This document shows, piece by piece, positions 8,634 to 16,922 of a stretch of 64,000 bases of DNA. A program made the position numbers and the translations under genes. The notes below the pieces were generated by a model. That model was not told the DNA's origin, ran no database searches, and saw only the letters and a list, made by a program, of their open reading frames with translations. The DNA is from Roseibium sp. MMSF_3544 (lineage in GTDB: Bacteria; Pseudomonadota; Alphaproteobacteria; Rhizobiales; Stappiaceae): contig NZ_JASHKA010000006.1 in the NCBI RefSeq assembly GCF_030732845.1, forward strand, positions 124,001 to 188,000, written 5' to 3'. Numbering within the stretch: position 1 is the stretch's first letter; each line of letters starts with the position of its first letter.

Positions 8634-9959
8634 TTAGATGGATGGACGCGCTTCGTGCCACTTGGTCCGACGCTGAAACAGGTGTGCCAGGTCGAGCAAG
8701 GCGGGTTCCATGTAGTGGCGGCTGACAATCTGCAAGCCAATCGGAAGACCGTCCCGGGTCTGCCCGCAAGGTAAACTGATCGCCGGGTTCCCAGACAGAT
8801 TGAAGCCACATGTGAAAGGAATGAGCGTGCCCAATTCCTTTGACGGATCGAAATCCGCCAACGACATGGCTGCACGCGGTGTGGTCGGTGTGAGCAGAAA
8901 GTGTGTGTTGGCCGCAGCAAAGGCAGCCGAAATTTCTCTCCGCAATTGAGAGCGTATACGGATAGCTTTCGAGAGCTGATCTGCAGGGATTGCCAGTCCG
9001 GTTTCAATCATGTCTGCAACGGCAGGTGAAAAGCTGTCTCTCCGTTCGACGAGCGTTGTCGCGTTGGCGGGCGCCAGTTCTGCGGAAAAGAGCGTGACGA
9101 TCGCATCGATAGCCTTCGTGAGCGTTGGCAGCTCGCATTCAATGATCTCAGATCCCTCTTGGCGGAAAACGTCGCAGGCCGCTGAAAATGCGGCTTCGAT
9201 GTCCGGATCGAGTGGGTGAACGTCGGCCAGCGCCTTAAGAGTGGCAGGGCCGAGAACGGCAATCCGGTCGCGGTTTTGTGGACTTTCGTCTTGAAATGGA
9301 CGAGCTTGCAACGTGGCAGCGTCCCAGGGATCAGGAGGAGAAAGAACAGAAAGAATTTGCGCGATCTCTTCAGCCGATCTTGCAATGATTCCGACATGAT
9401 CAATTGATGTTGCCGATGCCTGGCGCATAACGCCGTGCAAACTGATAAGTCCCCAGGTTGGTTTGAGGCCTGTCGTGCCGGTCATCGCTGCCGGAATACG
9501 CACAGAACCTGCAGCATCAGTACCCAGGGCGAAACGTGCGGATCCAACGGCGACCGAGACGCCGGCTCCCGCACTGGACCCTCCAGGATAGCAGGCGAGA
9601 TTCCACGGATTGCGCGTTGGCGGTTGATCGAACCCACACGTCAGCTCATGGGCAATCTGCGTTCCAACGAGTGTACCGCCGGCGGAACGAAGCCGCGCTA
9701 CGACAGTGGCATCAGATGTCGCAATGCGATCTTTGTAGGCTTGCGAGCCGCCTGACGTCGCAACGCCGGCTACGTCAAACACCTCTTTGACCGCGAAGGG
9801 CCAACCAAATATCGGAGAACTTTCAGGATTGGCGTCGGCGGCGTTAGCTGTAGCTTGTGCCTCGCGTTCCAACAAGTGTTTGTAGGCGTGGACCTTGTCT
9901 TCGGTACGAGCGACCGCGTCTAGGGCACCCGCAAGCTGTCTTGTGGCAGTCTCTGACAT
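8634..9959 (-). CDS. Amidase signature family protein
   Basis: A 441-aa hydrolase of the amidase-signature superfamily, which cleaves carboxamides through a Ser-cisSer-Lys triad. The expected residues are visible: Lys58 (FAVKE), the cis-Ser129 in GGSSAGAG and the nucleophile Ser152 in GTDAAGSVRIPAA. The substrate may be a free amide, an allophanate-like compound or an aryl amide; neighbours give no clue. It lies in the same orientation as the FGGY kinase but 199 bp beyond it, with its own inverted repeat upstream, so it is probably a separate transcription unit. Confidence 0.88.
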   Translation of the reverse strand: MSETATRQLAGALDAVARTEDKVHAYKHLLEREAQATANAADANPESSPIFGWPFAVKEVFDVAGVATSGGSQAYKDRIATSDATVVARLRSAGGTLVGTQIAHELTCGFDQPPTRNPWNLACYPGGSSAGAGVSVAVGSARFALGTDAAGSVRIPAAMTGTTGLKPTWGLISLHGVMRQASATSIDHVGIIARSAEEIAQILSVLSPPDPWDAATLQARPFQDESPQNRDRIAVLGPATLKALADVHPLDPDIEAAFSAACDVFRQEGSEIIECELPTLTKAIDAIVTLFSAELAPANATTLVERRDSFSPAVADMIETGLAIPADQLSKAIRIRSQLRREISAAFAAANTHFLLTPTTPRAAMSLADFDPSKELGTLIPFTCGFNLSGNPAISLPCGQTRDGLPIGLQIVSRHYMEPALLDLAHLFQRRTKWHEARPSI

Positions 9960-9976
9960 GGCTTTTTCCTAGGTTC

Positions 9977-10004
9977 ATCGCCAGCAATTGGAAAGATTGG
10001 CGAT
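9977..10004. promoter_or_regulatory. Inverted repeat upstream of the amidase
   Basis: ATCGCCA at 9977-9983 and TGGCGAT at 9998-10004 are perfect 7-bp arms 14 bases apart, beginning 17 bases before the amidase start codon. Position suggests an operator or a leader hairpin. The regulator is unknown. Confidence 0.35.
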
Positions 10005-10158
10005 CCGGAATGGTGTCAGCGTCGTCCAAGGTTGCAGCCATGTCCATCATATTTTTGCGTTCGCGGAAGCAATGACCTCGCTCTTCAATGATGTCGTCAC
10101 AAGTGTCGGATCTCACCCCGCTTTGGGTCCGGCGTTCGCGCTCTTTGGCAGTCGCGTG

Positions 10159-11640
10159 TCACTGACTGTTGTGCTCCGGTCGATAACTTGCAAATTGCCG
10201 GGCTGAGAGCGCATTCCAGGTGTCTCGCATCTGCGGGTCCGGTATCACCGTTTCTCCTTCATCGCTCATTTCAGCGGCAGCGGTGTCGAGGGTTTCAAAC
10301 CAGCCTGCTCCATGGGCGGCGCTCATGGCCGCCCCAAGTGAAGACGCTTCGAGGCTTTGCGAGATATGGACCGGCAAACCGGTGGCGTCGGCAAACATCC
10401 GGGTCCAAAGGGGACTGTTTCCGCCGCCGCCGACTGCGACAATCTTTTCGATTTTCAGGCCGTTTTCCTTCATTGCCGTTATCGTGCGCGCGCTTTCCAG
10501 CGTCATTGCCTCCAGGACTGCCCGGTAAAGGTGGCCAAGTCCGTGATTGGGCGACAAACCGTTGAAGCTGGCACGGGCCCCCGTGTCCCAGTGAGGATCC
10601 ATGCAGCCGGTCAGATAAGGGCAGACCGTGACCCCCTCCGATCCGACCGGGATCCGAGCGGCTTCAGCTTCCAGTTTTGAAAAGACGGAAGGGTCGTCCC
10701 GCCCACCGGCGAATGTGTCGACAAACCAGTTGATCAGGAAGGCGCCTGCGCGTTGGCATCCTTCCAGGAAATAACCGTTGCCGGTTGGTGATGTCATGGT
10801 GCGCCAGTTGAGGCTGATCATCGGGTCAGGTGCCCAGGCTCCGGTGATGAGAGCTGTTCCAAGATTGAGGTAGACAACGCCCTCACGGGCGCCGTTTACG
10901 CCAAGTCCAGCGCATTGCCCGTCGCCGCCGGCGGCAACGAGCGGCAATCCTTCCGGCAAACCGGTCTGGGCGGCAGCGTCTGCCGTCACCGTGCCCGTCT
11001 GTGTTCCGGGACGTGCGAGCGTTCCAAGCTGATCGGGCCGGATCCTCAAGTGATCAAGAAACTCCTTGGACCATGCCATCTGTTCGATATCGAGCAGGCC
11101 AAAGGGGTCCGCACTTGTCCAGCTGGAGGTCCAGTTGCCGGTGAGGCGCCCGGTCAGGAAACAATGGACATCGGTCACCTTCGCAGCCCGCTCCATCACA
11201 TCTGGCTGGTTGCGGCGGAACCATGACAACCTGAAGATCACGGGTGTTATGTCGACGGGCTTTCCAGACACACTATGCAGCAAATCCCTGCCGATCTCTC
11301 CGCTCAAAAGCTCGACTTCCTCGCGCGCCCTTTCGTCGAGCCAGACGACGGCGGGCCGCATACCATTTCCCTGTTCGTCCAGAAACGCGACCGTCTCGCG
11401 TTGATTGGAAATTGCAAGGGCGGCGACACGGGACACATCTATTTCACCCGCCAGCTCTCGCAAGGCCGTGCGCGCAGCGCTCCACCAGTCTTCGACATCC
11501 TGTTCGACCCAGCCGGGTTGCGGTTGCGACAAGGGAATGGAGGCGCGCCCTTCAGCAACCGGCGTTCCATTTCTTGTCCAGGCGACGGCTTTGGTCGATT
11601 GCGTGGAACTGTCGAGCCCGATGACCAGATCCTTCGTCAT
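10159..11640 (-). CDS. FGGY-family carbohydrate kinase (xylulokinase-like)
   Basis: A 493-aa sugar or polyol kinase. The N-terminal FGGY domain begins LVIGLDSSTQSTKA, the ATP phosphate-binding motif, and NQRETVAF and WLDERA follow as in xylulokinases. The C-terminal domain carries AVGGGGNSPLWTRMFADATG. The start at 11640 is chosen because GAGGGAGGAT precedes it and it overlaps the SorC stop by four bases (ATGA); a longer reading from 11934 would overlap the regulator by 300 bases. It is co-transcribed with the regulator and probably phosphorylates the substrate handled by the divergent operon at 12.7-21.3 kb. Confidence 0.88.
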   Translation of the reverse strand: MTKDLVIGLDSSTQSTKAVAWTRNGTPVAEGRASIPLSQPQPGWVEQDVEDWWSAARTALRELAGEIDVSRVAALAISNQRETVAFLDEQGNGMRPAVVWLDERAREEVELLSGEIGRDLLHSVSGKPVDITPVIFRLSWFRRNQPDVMERAAKVTDVHCFLTGRLTGNWTSSWTSADPFGLLDIEQMAWSKEFLDHLRIRPDQLGTLARPGTQTGTVTADAAAQTGLPEGLPLVAAGGDGQCAGLGVNGAREGVVYLNLGTALITGAWAPDPMISLNWRTMTSPTGNGYFLEGCQRAGAFLINWFVDTFAGGRDDPSVFSKLEAEAARIPVGSEGVTVCPYLTGCMDPHWDTGARASFNGLSPNHGLGHLYRAVLEAMTLESARTITAMKENGLKIEKIVAVGGGGNSPLWTRMFADATGLPVHISQSLEASSLGAAMSAAHGAGWFETLDTAAAEMSDEGETVIPDPQMRDTWNALSARQFASYRPEHNSQ

Positions 11641-12626
11641 ATATCCTCCCTCAACAATGCTTCTGCAGTTGCCTTGTCCGTCACCAGATCGGTGACATAT
11701 CCTCCGGTCAGGCAAGCGTGTAGCGCCTGCAGTTTTTCGCTGCCGCCGGCAACGCAAATACGTTCCGGGACAGCTTTGAGATCCTGAAGCTCCATTCCAA
11801 TCTGACGCCCGGAAAGCGGTCCTTGCAAGGCATCTCCCCTCGCATCGATGAAGCGGCCGATCACGATGCCGGCAGCGCCCGCCTTCATGTACTCCTCTAC
11901 GGAGGGTTGGATGAGATTGTTGCCGTCCGCCCATCGCGTGTCGTCATTGAGTTCACCAACTCCGAAGACGACGGTTGAGCAGCTGTGAACGCGCTCGAAA
12001 TGACGTCTCAGGGACGGCTCGCGAAGCAGTGCGGTGCGAAGATCGGACGTGGTGACGACAGCGGGTGCATGGAAGTTATGGCACTTTGCGCCAAGGCGAT
12101 TTGCAATGAACAGCGTGCACGCTTCTGGCGACGTAACATCGTCGCCAAGCGAGCTTCCCGAAACCTGAACCACGCGAAGGCTCTCCTGACTTCGTTCAGG
12201 CAGTGCGTTCGCGAGCTCCAGCATTGTACGGCCCCACGCGACGCCGAGCGTCATGTCCTTGCGCAGGCGTGACAGGAGTATCTGCGCACCTGCTATCCCG
12301 AGGCGCTTTCGCAGCAGTGTCGGATCGTTGTCTTCGTCACCAATTTCAGGCGCGATAAATGTACCTTTCAGGTTAAAGCGCGCTGCAAGCTTTTTGCTCA
12401 GATCGGCCTGCTCCAGAAGGCCGGGCGCCAGACTGATGGTCACAAGACCCCGCTTGCGCGCATCCGCAAGATAATTGGCGACAGACGCGCGCGAGACCCC
12501 CAACGCCTTGGCGACTTCCGCCTGCGTCCGGGCTTCGGCGTAGTAGAGCCAGGTTGCCCAAGCCGTCGTGTCCTCGACGAACTTAACGTTTCCCCCGCTT
12601 GAGCCTTCAGTTTGCTGGTCTGACAT
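11637..12626 (-). CDS. SorC-family sugar-binding transcriptional regulator
   Basis: A 329-aa regulator with an N-terminal HTH (ARTQAEVAKALGVSRASVANYL, about residues 33-54) and the SorC effector-binding domain ending GGYVTDLVTDKATAEALL. I take the ATG at 12626; a TTG at 12677 would start inside the palindromic operator. The gene is transcribed divergently from the dehydrogenase gene, with operator-like inverted repeats between them, and is followed by the kinase through an ATGA overlap. Effector is probably a phosphorylated intermediate of the local pathway. Confidence 0.85.
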   Translation of the reverse strand: MSDQQTEGSSGGNVKFVEDTTAWATWLYYAEARTQAEVAKALGVSRASVANYLADARKRGLVTISLAPGLLEQADLSKKLAARFNLKGTFIAPEIGDEDNDPTLLRKRLGIAGAQILLSRLRKDMTLGVAWGRTMLELANALPERSQESLRVVQVSGSSLGDDVTSPEACTLFIANRLGAKCHNFHAPAVVTTSDLRTALLREPSLRRHFERVHSCSTVVFGVGELNDDTRWADGNNLIQPSVEEYMKAGAAGIVIGRFIDARGDALQGPLSGRQIGMELQDLKAVPERICVAGGSEKLQALHACLTGGYVTDLVTDKATAEALLREDI

Positions 12627-12671
12627 TGTCGTGCTTTCGCCTTTGCGATCCTGGGAGTCTGAAATTCGATT

Positions 12672-12703
12672 TGACAAATGTCAATAGATGCTGTCATTTG
12701 TCA
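12672..12703. promoter_or_regulatory. Divergent SorC operator (9-bp inverted repeats)
   Basis: TGACAAATG at 12672-12680 and its exact reverse complement CATTTGTCA at 12695-12703 lie midway in the 99-bp gap between the divergent SorC and dehydrogenase genes. The left half is itself a palindrome, TGACA-AA-TGTCA. A TTGACA (12671-12676) overlaps it as a possible -35. Regulation of both directions by the adjacent SorC protein is the simplest reading. Confidence 0.6.
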
Positions 12704-12725
12704 TTCGTGGTTTGAAAGGTTTGGT

Positions 12726-14093
12726 ATGCCCTCAATAAGTCATCAGACTCCCTCTTTACCAGAGCGACCGGCAAACGGTTGGATGGAGCATATTGAGGAC
12801 GTTTACCTGGGCCGATGGACAAACCCGGAGACTGGCGAGACCGGGCCACGGGCACCAGTCGACAAAATTCTAATTTCTGAATCAATTGACGGAGCAGAAG
12901 CGGAACTCGTGCGCTCCGTGGGCATCGGCGATTCAACCGCGATGGTCGCCGATGCCAACACTTGGGACGCTGCCGGTTCGCGGATTGCGAACAACCTGGC
13001 GAATGCCGGTGTCACGGTCAGCGAAATACTCCTCGACGGGAAGCCGCATGCGACCGTCAAGGCGGCGGATGAGTTGGCGTCCAGGCTTCAAAACTTTTCG
13101 TCCGTCATCGCGGTGGGCTCCGGAACGGTGAACGACCTGACCAAATACGTCACCGCGAAGGACGGCCGTCCTTACTGCGTCTTCGGAACGGCCGCCTCCA
13201 TGGACGGCTACGCCTCGACAACAGCTTCCATGGGATTGCCGAGCGGGTTGAAAATCTCCTTGCCTGCCCATGCACCCAAGGGTGTTTTTCTGGATCTCAA
13301 TGTGATTTCCGCCGCGCCGAGCAGGATGGCCGCCGCAGGGTTCGGGGACTGCCTGTGCAACAGCGTTGCAAGGATTGATTGGTGGATGTCGCACAAGCTC
13401 CTGGGAAGTCAATTTTGGATGGAGCCCTACCTGATCTGCGAGCCTGACGCAGGCATGCTTGAAACCCATGCGGCAGGCTTGAAGCAGGGGGACATGACGG
13501 CAGTCGGATATCTCGTCAGATCGCTGGTCCTGTCCGGACTGGGAGTGGCGTTCACCAAGGTGTCGAACCATGGCTCGATGGGGGAGCACCAGATTTCCCA
13601 TTATATCGACTGTTTCGCCGGCGACCGGCACTCGGGAACACTTCATGGCGAGCAGGTGGGTGTCGCGACCCTGACCATGGGCCGGATTCAGAACTGGTTC
13701 CTGGGCCAGGAGAGGCCTCCCGAGGTCCGGCCGACCCAAGTGGACGGAGAGGATATGGCGCGCCGGATGGGACCGGAAATCGCCGCGCAATGTGAGGAGG
13801 AGTACCGGAAGAAGGCGCTTGATGAGGACGGAGCTGCCCGGCTCAATGAACGCCTTCAAGAAATCTGGCCTCAGATACGTGCGGATTGCCAGAAGCTCGT
13901 GGATCCGGTCGATAACATGCTGGCGAAACTCCATGAGGTTGGCGGCGCGACGAGCGGGCGCGAGCTTGGCTTGCCGCCGGAATTCTACCGCGAGGCGGTT
14001 CGCCATGCGCACGAGATGCGCAACCGGTTTTCCTTTGCAGACCTTGCCTGCGACGCGGGCCTTCTTGACGAATTTGCGGGCAGGGAGGTTTGA
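12726..14093 (+). CDS. sn-glycerol-1-phosphate dehydrogenase-like protein (AraM/EgsA family)
   Basis: A 455-aa member of the iron-containing alcohol dehydrogenase superfamily, closest to AraM/EgsA, which interconvert a polyol phosphate and its ketone with NAD(P)H. Visible motifs are the nucleotide-binding VGSGTVNDLTKYV, FGTAASMDGYAS, and metal-binding histidines in SMGEHQISHY and TLHGEQVG. I use the ATG at 12726, preceded by AAAGG; the earlier in-frame ATG at 12678 lies inside the operator. It opens an operon of ten genes. Here it may oxidise a phosphorylated polyol made by the divergent FGGY kinase rather than make archaeal-type lipid precursors. Confidence 0.8.
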   Translation: MPSISHQTPSLPERPANGWMEHIEDVYLGRWTNPETGETGPRAPVDKILISESIDGAEAELVRSVGIGDSTAMVADANTWDAAGSRIANNLANAGVTVSEILLDGKPHATVKAADELASRLQNFSSVIAVGSGTVNDLTKYVTAKDGRPYCVFGTAASMDGYASTTASMGLPSGLKISLPAHAPKGVFLDLNVISAAPSRMAAAGFGDCLCNSVARIDWWMSHKLLGSQFWMEPYLICEPDAGMLETHAAGLKQGDMTAVGYLVRSLVLSGLGVAFTKVSNHGSMGEHQISHYIDCFAGDRHSGTLHGEQVGVATLTMGRIQNWFLGQERPPEVRPTQVDGEDMARRMGPEIAAQCEEEYRKKALDEDGAARLNERLQEIWPQIRADCQKLVDPVDNMLAKLHEVGGATSGRELGLPPEFYREAVRHAHEMRNRFSFADLACDAGLLDEFAGREV

Positions 14094-14097
14094 CACG

Positions 14098-14919
14098 ATG
14101 AAGCCGTTGGCCTCCATGCCACAGGAAATTGCTGCTTCCGTCCACACGGTCATGGCGGATATCGACGACACGCTGACAAGCGATGGACGTCTTCCTGCCA
14201 AGGCGTATTCGGCGCTGGAGAATTTGAAGGAAGCAGGCTTTCGGGTCGCGGCCATTACCGGCCGCCCTGCCGGATGGTGCGATATGATTGCCCGCTTCTG
14301 GCCGGTTGACGGTGTCGTCGGTGAAAACGGTGCTTTCTACTACGCCTATGACGGCATCGCGCGAAAAATGAAACGGGTTTTCGCGGCTACAGACGTTGTG
14401 CGTCAGACCAACAAGAGGCGCTACGAGGAACTTGCGGCACGGATCCTTGATGAGGTTCCCGGAGCTGCTGTCTCGGCAGATCAGTCGTTCCGCGAGGCCG
14501 ACCTTGCCATAGACTTTTGCGAGGATGTCCCACCGCTACGCAGTGAGGACGTGGACCGCATCAAAGCCATTTTCGAAGAAGAGGGTGCGGTTGCAAAAGT
14601 GTCTTCCATCCATGTGAACGGCTGGTACGGCAGCTATGACAAGCTGACCATGACGCGCAGGTTTGCAGCCGATGTTCTGAACCTGGATCTCGACGGTGAA
14701 AAGAACCGGATCGTCTTTTGCGGCGACAGCCCCAATGACGCGCCGATGTTTGGTTTCTTTCCGAATGCCTGCGGGGTCGCAAACGTTCTGGACTTCAAGG
14801 GAAGGATCGACACGGAACCCGGCTGGATTGCGACCGAACGGGGCGGGGAAGGGTTCGCCGAGCTGGCGAACACTCTGATTGCAGCAAAAAATGTTTCAGG
14901 CAGGAGAATGAGCGCATGA
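14098..14919 (+). CDS. HAD-family phosphatase (Cof/SPP-like, type IIB cap)
   Basis: A 273-aa phosphohydrolase. The nucleophile Asp21 and acid Asp23 are in VMADIDDTLT, the motif II threonine in AITGRPAG, and the metal-binding motif GDSPND at about 209-214. The large insertion between motifs II and III fits a C2B cap, as in sucrose-phosphate and mannosyl-3-phosphoglycerate phosphatases. GGGAGG precedes the ATG by 8 bases and the aldolase gene overlaps its stop (ATGA). A role in dephosphorylating a pathway intermediate is inferred. Confidence 0.82.
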   Translation: MKPLASMPQEIAASVHTVMADIDDTLTSDGRLPAKAYSALENLKEAGFRVAAITGRPAGWCDMIARFWPVDGVVGENGAFYYAYDGIARKMKRVFAATDVVRQTNKRRYEELAARILDEVPGAAVSADQSFREADLAIDFCEDVPPLRSEDVDRIKAIFEEEGAVAKVSSIHVNGWYGSYDKLTMTRRFAADVLNLDLDGEKNRIVFCGDSPNDAPMFGFFPNACGVANVLDFKGRIDTEPGWIATERGGEGFAELANTLIAAKNVSGRRMSA

Positions 14920-15998
14920 AGAAGGCCGAACAGGCATTGCGCGAGGAGATCATCACCCGATGCCGGGAGATGAATTCAAGCGGCATCAACCAGGGAACAT
15001 CCGGGAACATCTCGGTCCGGTTCGAAGACAGGATGCTGATATCCCCCTCGGCGACGCCCTATGACCAGATGACGCCCGAAATGATCGCGTCGGTTGGCCT
15101 TGAAGATACGAGCGGTCGCTACGAGGGGCCCTTGAAACCGTCAACGGAGTGGAGATTTCACCAGAAGCTGCTGCGCGGCCGTCCGGACGCAGGTGCGGTG
15201 GTCCATGCTCATCCGACCTACTGCACGACGCTCGCGATCGCGCGCAAGGAAATCCCTTCCTGTCACTACATGATTGCTGCGTTTGGTGGAAACAATGTGC
15301 GGTGCGCAGGTTATGCCACATTTGGGTCGGAGGAACTGTCGAAGCTCGCGATCGATGCGATGACCGACAGGACCGCATGCCTTCTTGCCAACCACGGCAT
15401 GATCGCCGTGGGGGAAAATCTTGCCAAGGCGATGTGGCGTGCCATCGAACTGGAGACCATCGCAAAGCAATATTACCTTTCTCTCGCGATTGGCGGCCCG
15501 GTGCTTTTGAGCGATGCGGCCATTGACGATACGCATCGCGGGTTTGCCGGCTACGGACTTCAGGACGACAAAGGGCAAGACAAACCGAAACCCAAGCCTC
15601 GTGCTGCCAAGAAACCGGCTGCCAAGACGGCAGCCGCCAAAAAGCCGGCGGCCAAAGCGGCATCCGCCAAGAAGCCTGCGGGCAAGACGGCCGCAGCCAA
15701 GCAGCCAGCGGGCAAGACGGCAGCCACCAAAAAGCCTGCGGGCAAGGCGGCAGCAGTCAAGCAGCCAGCGGCTAAGTCGGCAGCCGCCAAAAAGCCAGCG
15801 GCCAAAACAGCTGCAACCAGGAAACCTGCGGCCAAAGCGGCGGCGTCCAAAAAACCGCCCGTAGCGGAGAAGCCTGCTGCGAAGACGTCGGCCAAGAAAC
15901 CCGCTGCCAAGGCGGCTGCAGCCAGGAAGCCAGCGGCCAAGACGGCCGCGGTCGAAAAGCCTGCGGCAGCCAAGAAACCACCGGCCAGAAAGACGTAG
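14916..15998 (+). CDS. Class II aldolase/adducin-family protein with histone-H1-like C-terminal tail
   Basis: The first ~215 residues form a complete L-fuculose-phosphate-type aldolase: the substrate phosphate loop (NQGTSGNIS, near 25-33), zinc ligands His97 and His99 (VHAHP) and His160 (LANHGM). Related enzymes of 210-230 aa stop there. This one continues for about 130 more residues made almost only of Ala, Lys and Pro in about twelve 10-residue units of the form AAKKPAAKTA. That composition matches histone H1 and bacterial H1-like tails and is highly basic. The reading frame is intact and ends at a normal stop. The catalytic assignment is firm; the tail's role is unknown. Confidence 0.85.
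   Translation: MKKAEQALREEIITRCREMNSSGINQGTSGNISVRFEDRMLISPSATPYDQMTPEMIASVGLEDTSGRYEGPLKPSTEWRFHQKLLRGRPDAGAVVHAHPTYCTTLAIARKEIPSCHYMIAAFGGNNVRCAGYATFGSEELSKLAIDAMTDRTACLLANHGMIAVGENLAKAMWRAIELETIAKQYYLSLAIGGPVLLSDAAIDDTHRGFAGYGLQDDKGQDKPKPKPRAAKKPAAKTAAAKKPAAKAASAKKPAGKTAAAKQPAGKTAATKKPAGKAAAVKQPAAKSAAAKKPAAKTAATRKPAAKAAASKKPPVAEKPAAKTSAKKPAAKAAAARKPAAKTAAVEKPAAAKKPPARKT
15597..15992 (+). repeat. In-gene 30-bp tandem repeat coding the Ala-Lys-Pro tail
   Basis: About twelve to thirteen imperfect 30-bp units (GCCAAGAAACCGGCTGCC-like) make the C-terminal tail of the aldolase. Units differ mostly by silent or conservative changes (Lys/Arg/Gln, Ala/Gly/Ser/Val), and the phase is kept throughout, which argues for selection on the peptide. 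One unit near 15850-15900 is enlarged (PPVAEKPAAKTS). Confidence 0.85.
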
Positions 15999-16025
15999 CG
16001 GCGCCATGTTCACGGGAGGATCAGC

Positions 16026-16922
16026 ATGGCGTTCGTAAGAACCCGAGGATTGCAAGGCTACATAACGGGCGACAGCCCGGTGCCGTGGCTTGCGCCGCTG
16101 GTTGCCATGCTCGTGGTCTTCACGATCTATCCGCTGTTCTACAACATCTGGCTCTCGTTTCACGAATACGCTCCGTTCAAGCGGCAGCTGGTCTATGTGG
16201 GCACGGAGAACTGGAGCACCCTCGTTAATGATCCGAGGTTCTGGGAAGCGCTGTCCGTCACATTCACTTATTTTTTCGTCCTTCTGGCGATCCAGGTCGT
16301 GCTGGGGATGATCATTGCGTTGCTCCTGGATTCCGACGAGCCGGGTTTTGGATTGCTGCGCGGGCTGCTCACGCTCACGCTCGTGATCCCGCCCGCCATC
16401 ACCGGCATGATGTTCCTTCTCATGGAAGATCCTGAATTCGGTGTTTTGACCTACATCCTCGAAGCCATGGGAATTTTGAGCGGCCAGGATCCGATCCTTG
16501 CAACGAGTTCGACCGCGCTTGCAGGCGTGATGCTCGCCGATATCTGGCAATGGACGCCCTTCATGGTTCTGATTTTCCTTGCTGGGCTGAGGTCGCTTCC
16601 CCAGGAGCCCTATGAAGCCGCCATGCTCGACGGGGCGTCTGCGTTCCAGACATTCCGCCGCATAACGTTGCCCATGATGTCCAAGGTCATCGCGGTTGCC
16701 GTCCTCATCCGGGGCATCGATCTGTTCCGGGCGTTCGACTACATGTTCGTGATGACATCCGGCGGTCCGGGAACGTCGACCTATACGCTTTCCCTCTACG
16801 CCTGGCAGCAGACGTTCAGCTTCATCAAGTGGGGATACGGGGCAACGCTGAGCCTTGTCAGTCTTGTGCTGATCCTGGTGATTGCCAACCTCTTTATCTG
16901 GATTGCGAAGGTGCGCTGGTGA
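16026..16922 (+). CDS. Sugar ABC transporter permease, MalF-type
   Basis: A 298-aa inner-membrane permease with about six helices and a canonical EAA loop (YEAAMLDGASAFQTFRRITLP near 197-217). GGGAGGATC precedes its ATG. The next gene overlaps its stop codon (GTGA). It belongs to the importer completed by 16919-17797, the binding protein at 17850 and the ATPase at 20165. Confidence 0.9.
   Translation: MAFVRTRGLQGYITGDSPVPWLAPLVAMLVVFTIYPLFYNIWLSFHEYAPFKRQLVYVGTENWSTLVNDPRFWEALSVTFTYFFVLLAIQVVLGMIIALLLDSDEPGFGLLRGLLTLTLVIPPAITGMMFLLMEDPEFGVLTYILEAMGILSGQDPILATSSTALAGVMLADIWQWTPFMVLIFLAGLRSLPQEPYEAAMLDGASAFQTFRRITLPMMSKVIAVAVLIRGIDLFRAFDYMFVMTSGGPGTSTYTLSLYAWQQTFSFIKWGYGATLSLVSLVLILVIANLFIWIAKVRW

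Noticed and set aside
11641..11934. 98-residue N-terminal extension of the FGGY kinase
   Set aside because: It is read through the SorC gene in another frame; the kinase has its own strong ribosome-binding site and an ATGA overlap at 11640.
12933..14255. 440-aa minus-strand frame
   Set aside because: Antisense to the AraM-like dehydrogenase, whose metal and nucleotide motifs are clear.
15560..15973. 137-aa minus-strand frame that looks like an alanine-rich membrane protein
   Set aside because: Another shadow of the 30-bp repeat; no ribosome-binding site and inside a plus-strand gene.
15597..15992. Regular 30-bp repeats as a CRISPR array
   Set aside because: The units are contiguous without unique spacers, keep a reading frame and encode the protein tail.
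15141..16550. 469-aa minus-strand frame across the aldolase tail, including a repetitive Gly/Arg/Phe/Leu-rich part
   Set aside because: The repetitive part is just the reverse reading of the Ala-Lys-Pro repeat. The plus strand has intact catalytic motifs and overlapping operon junctions.
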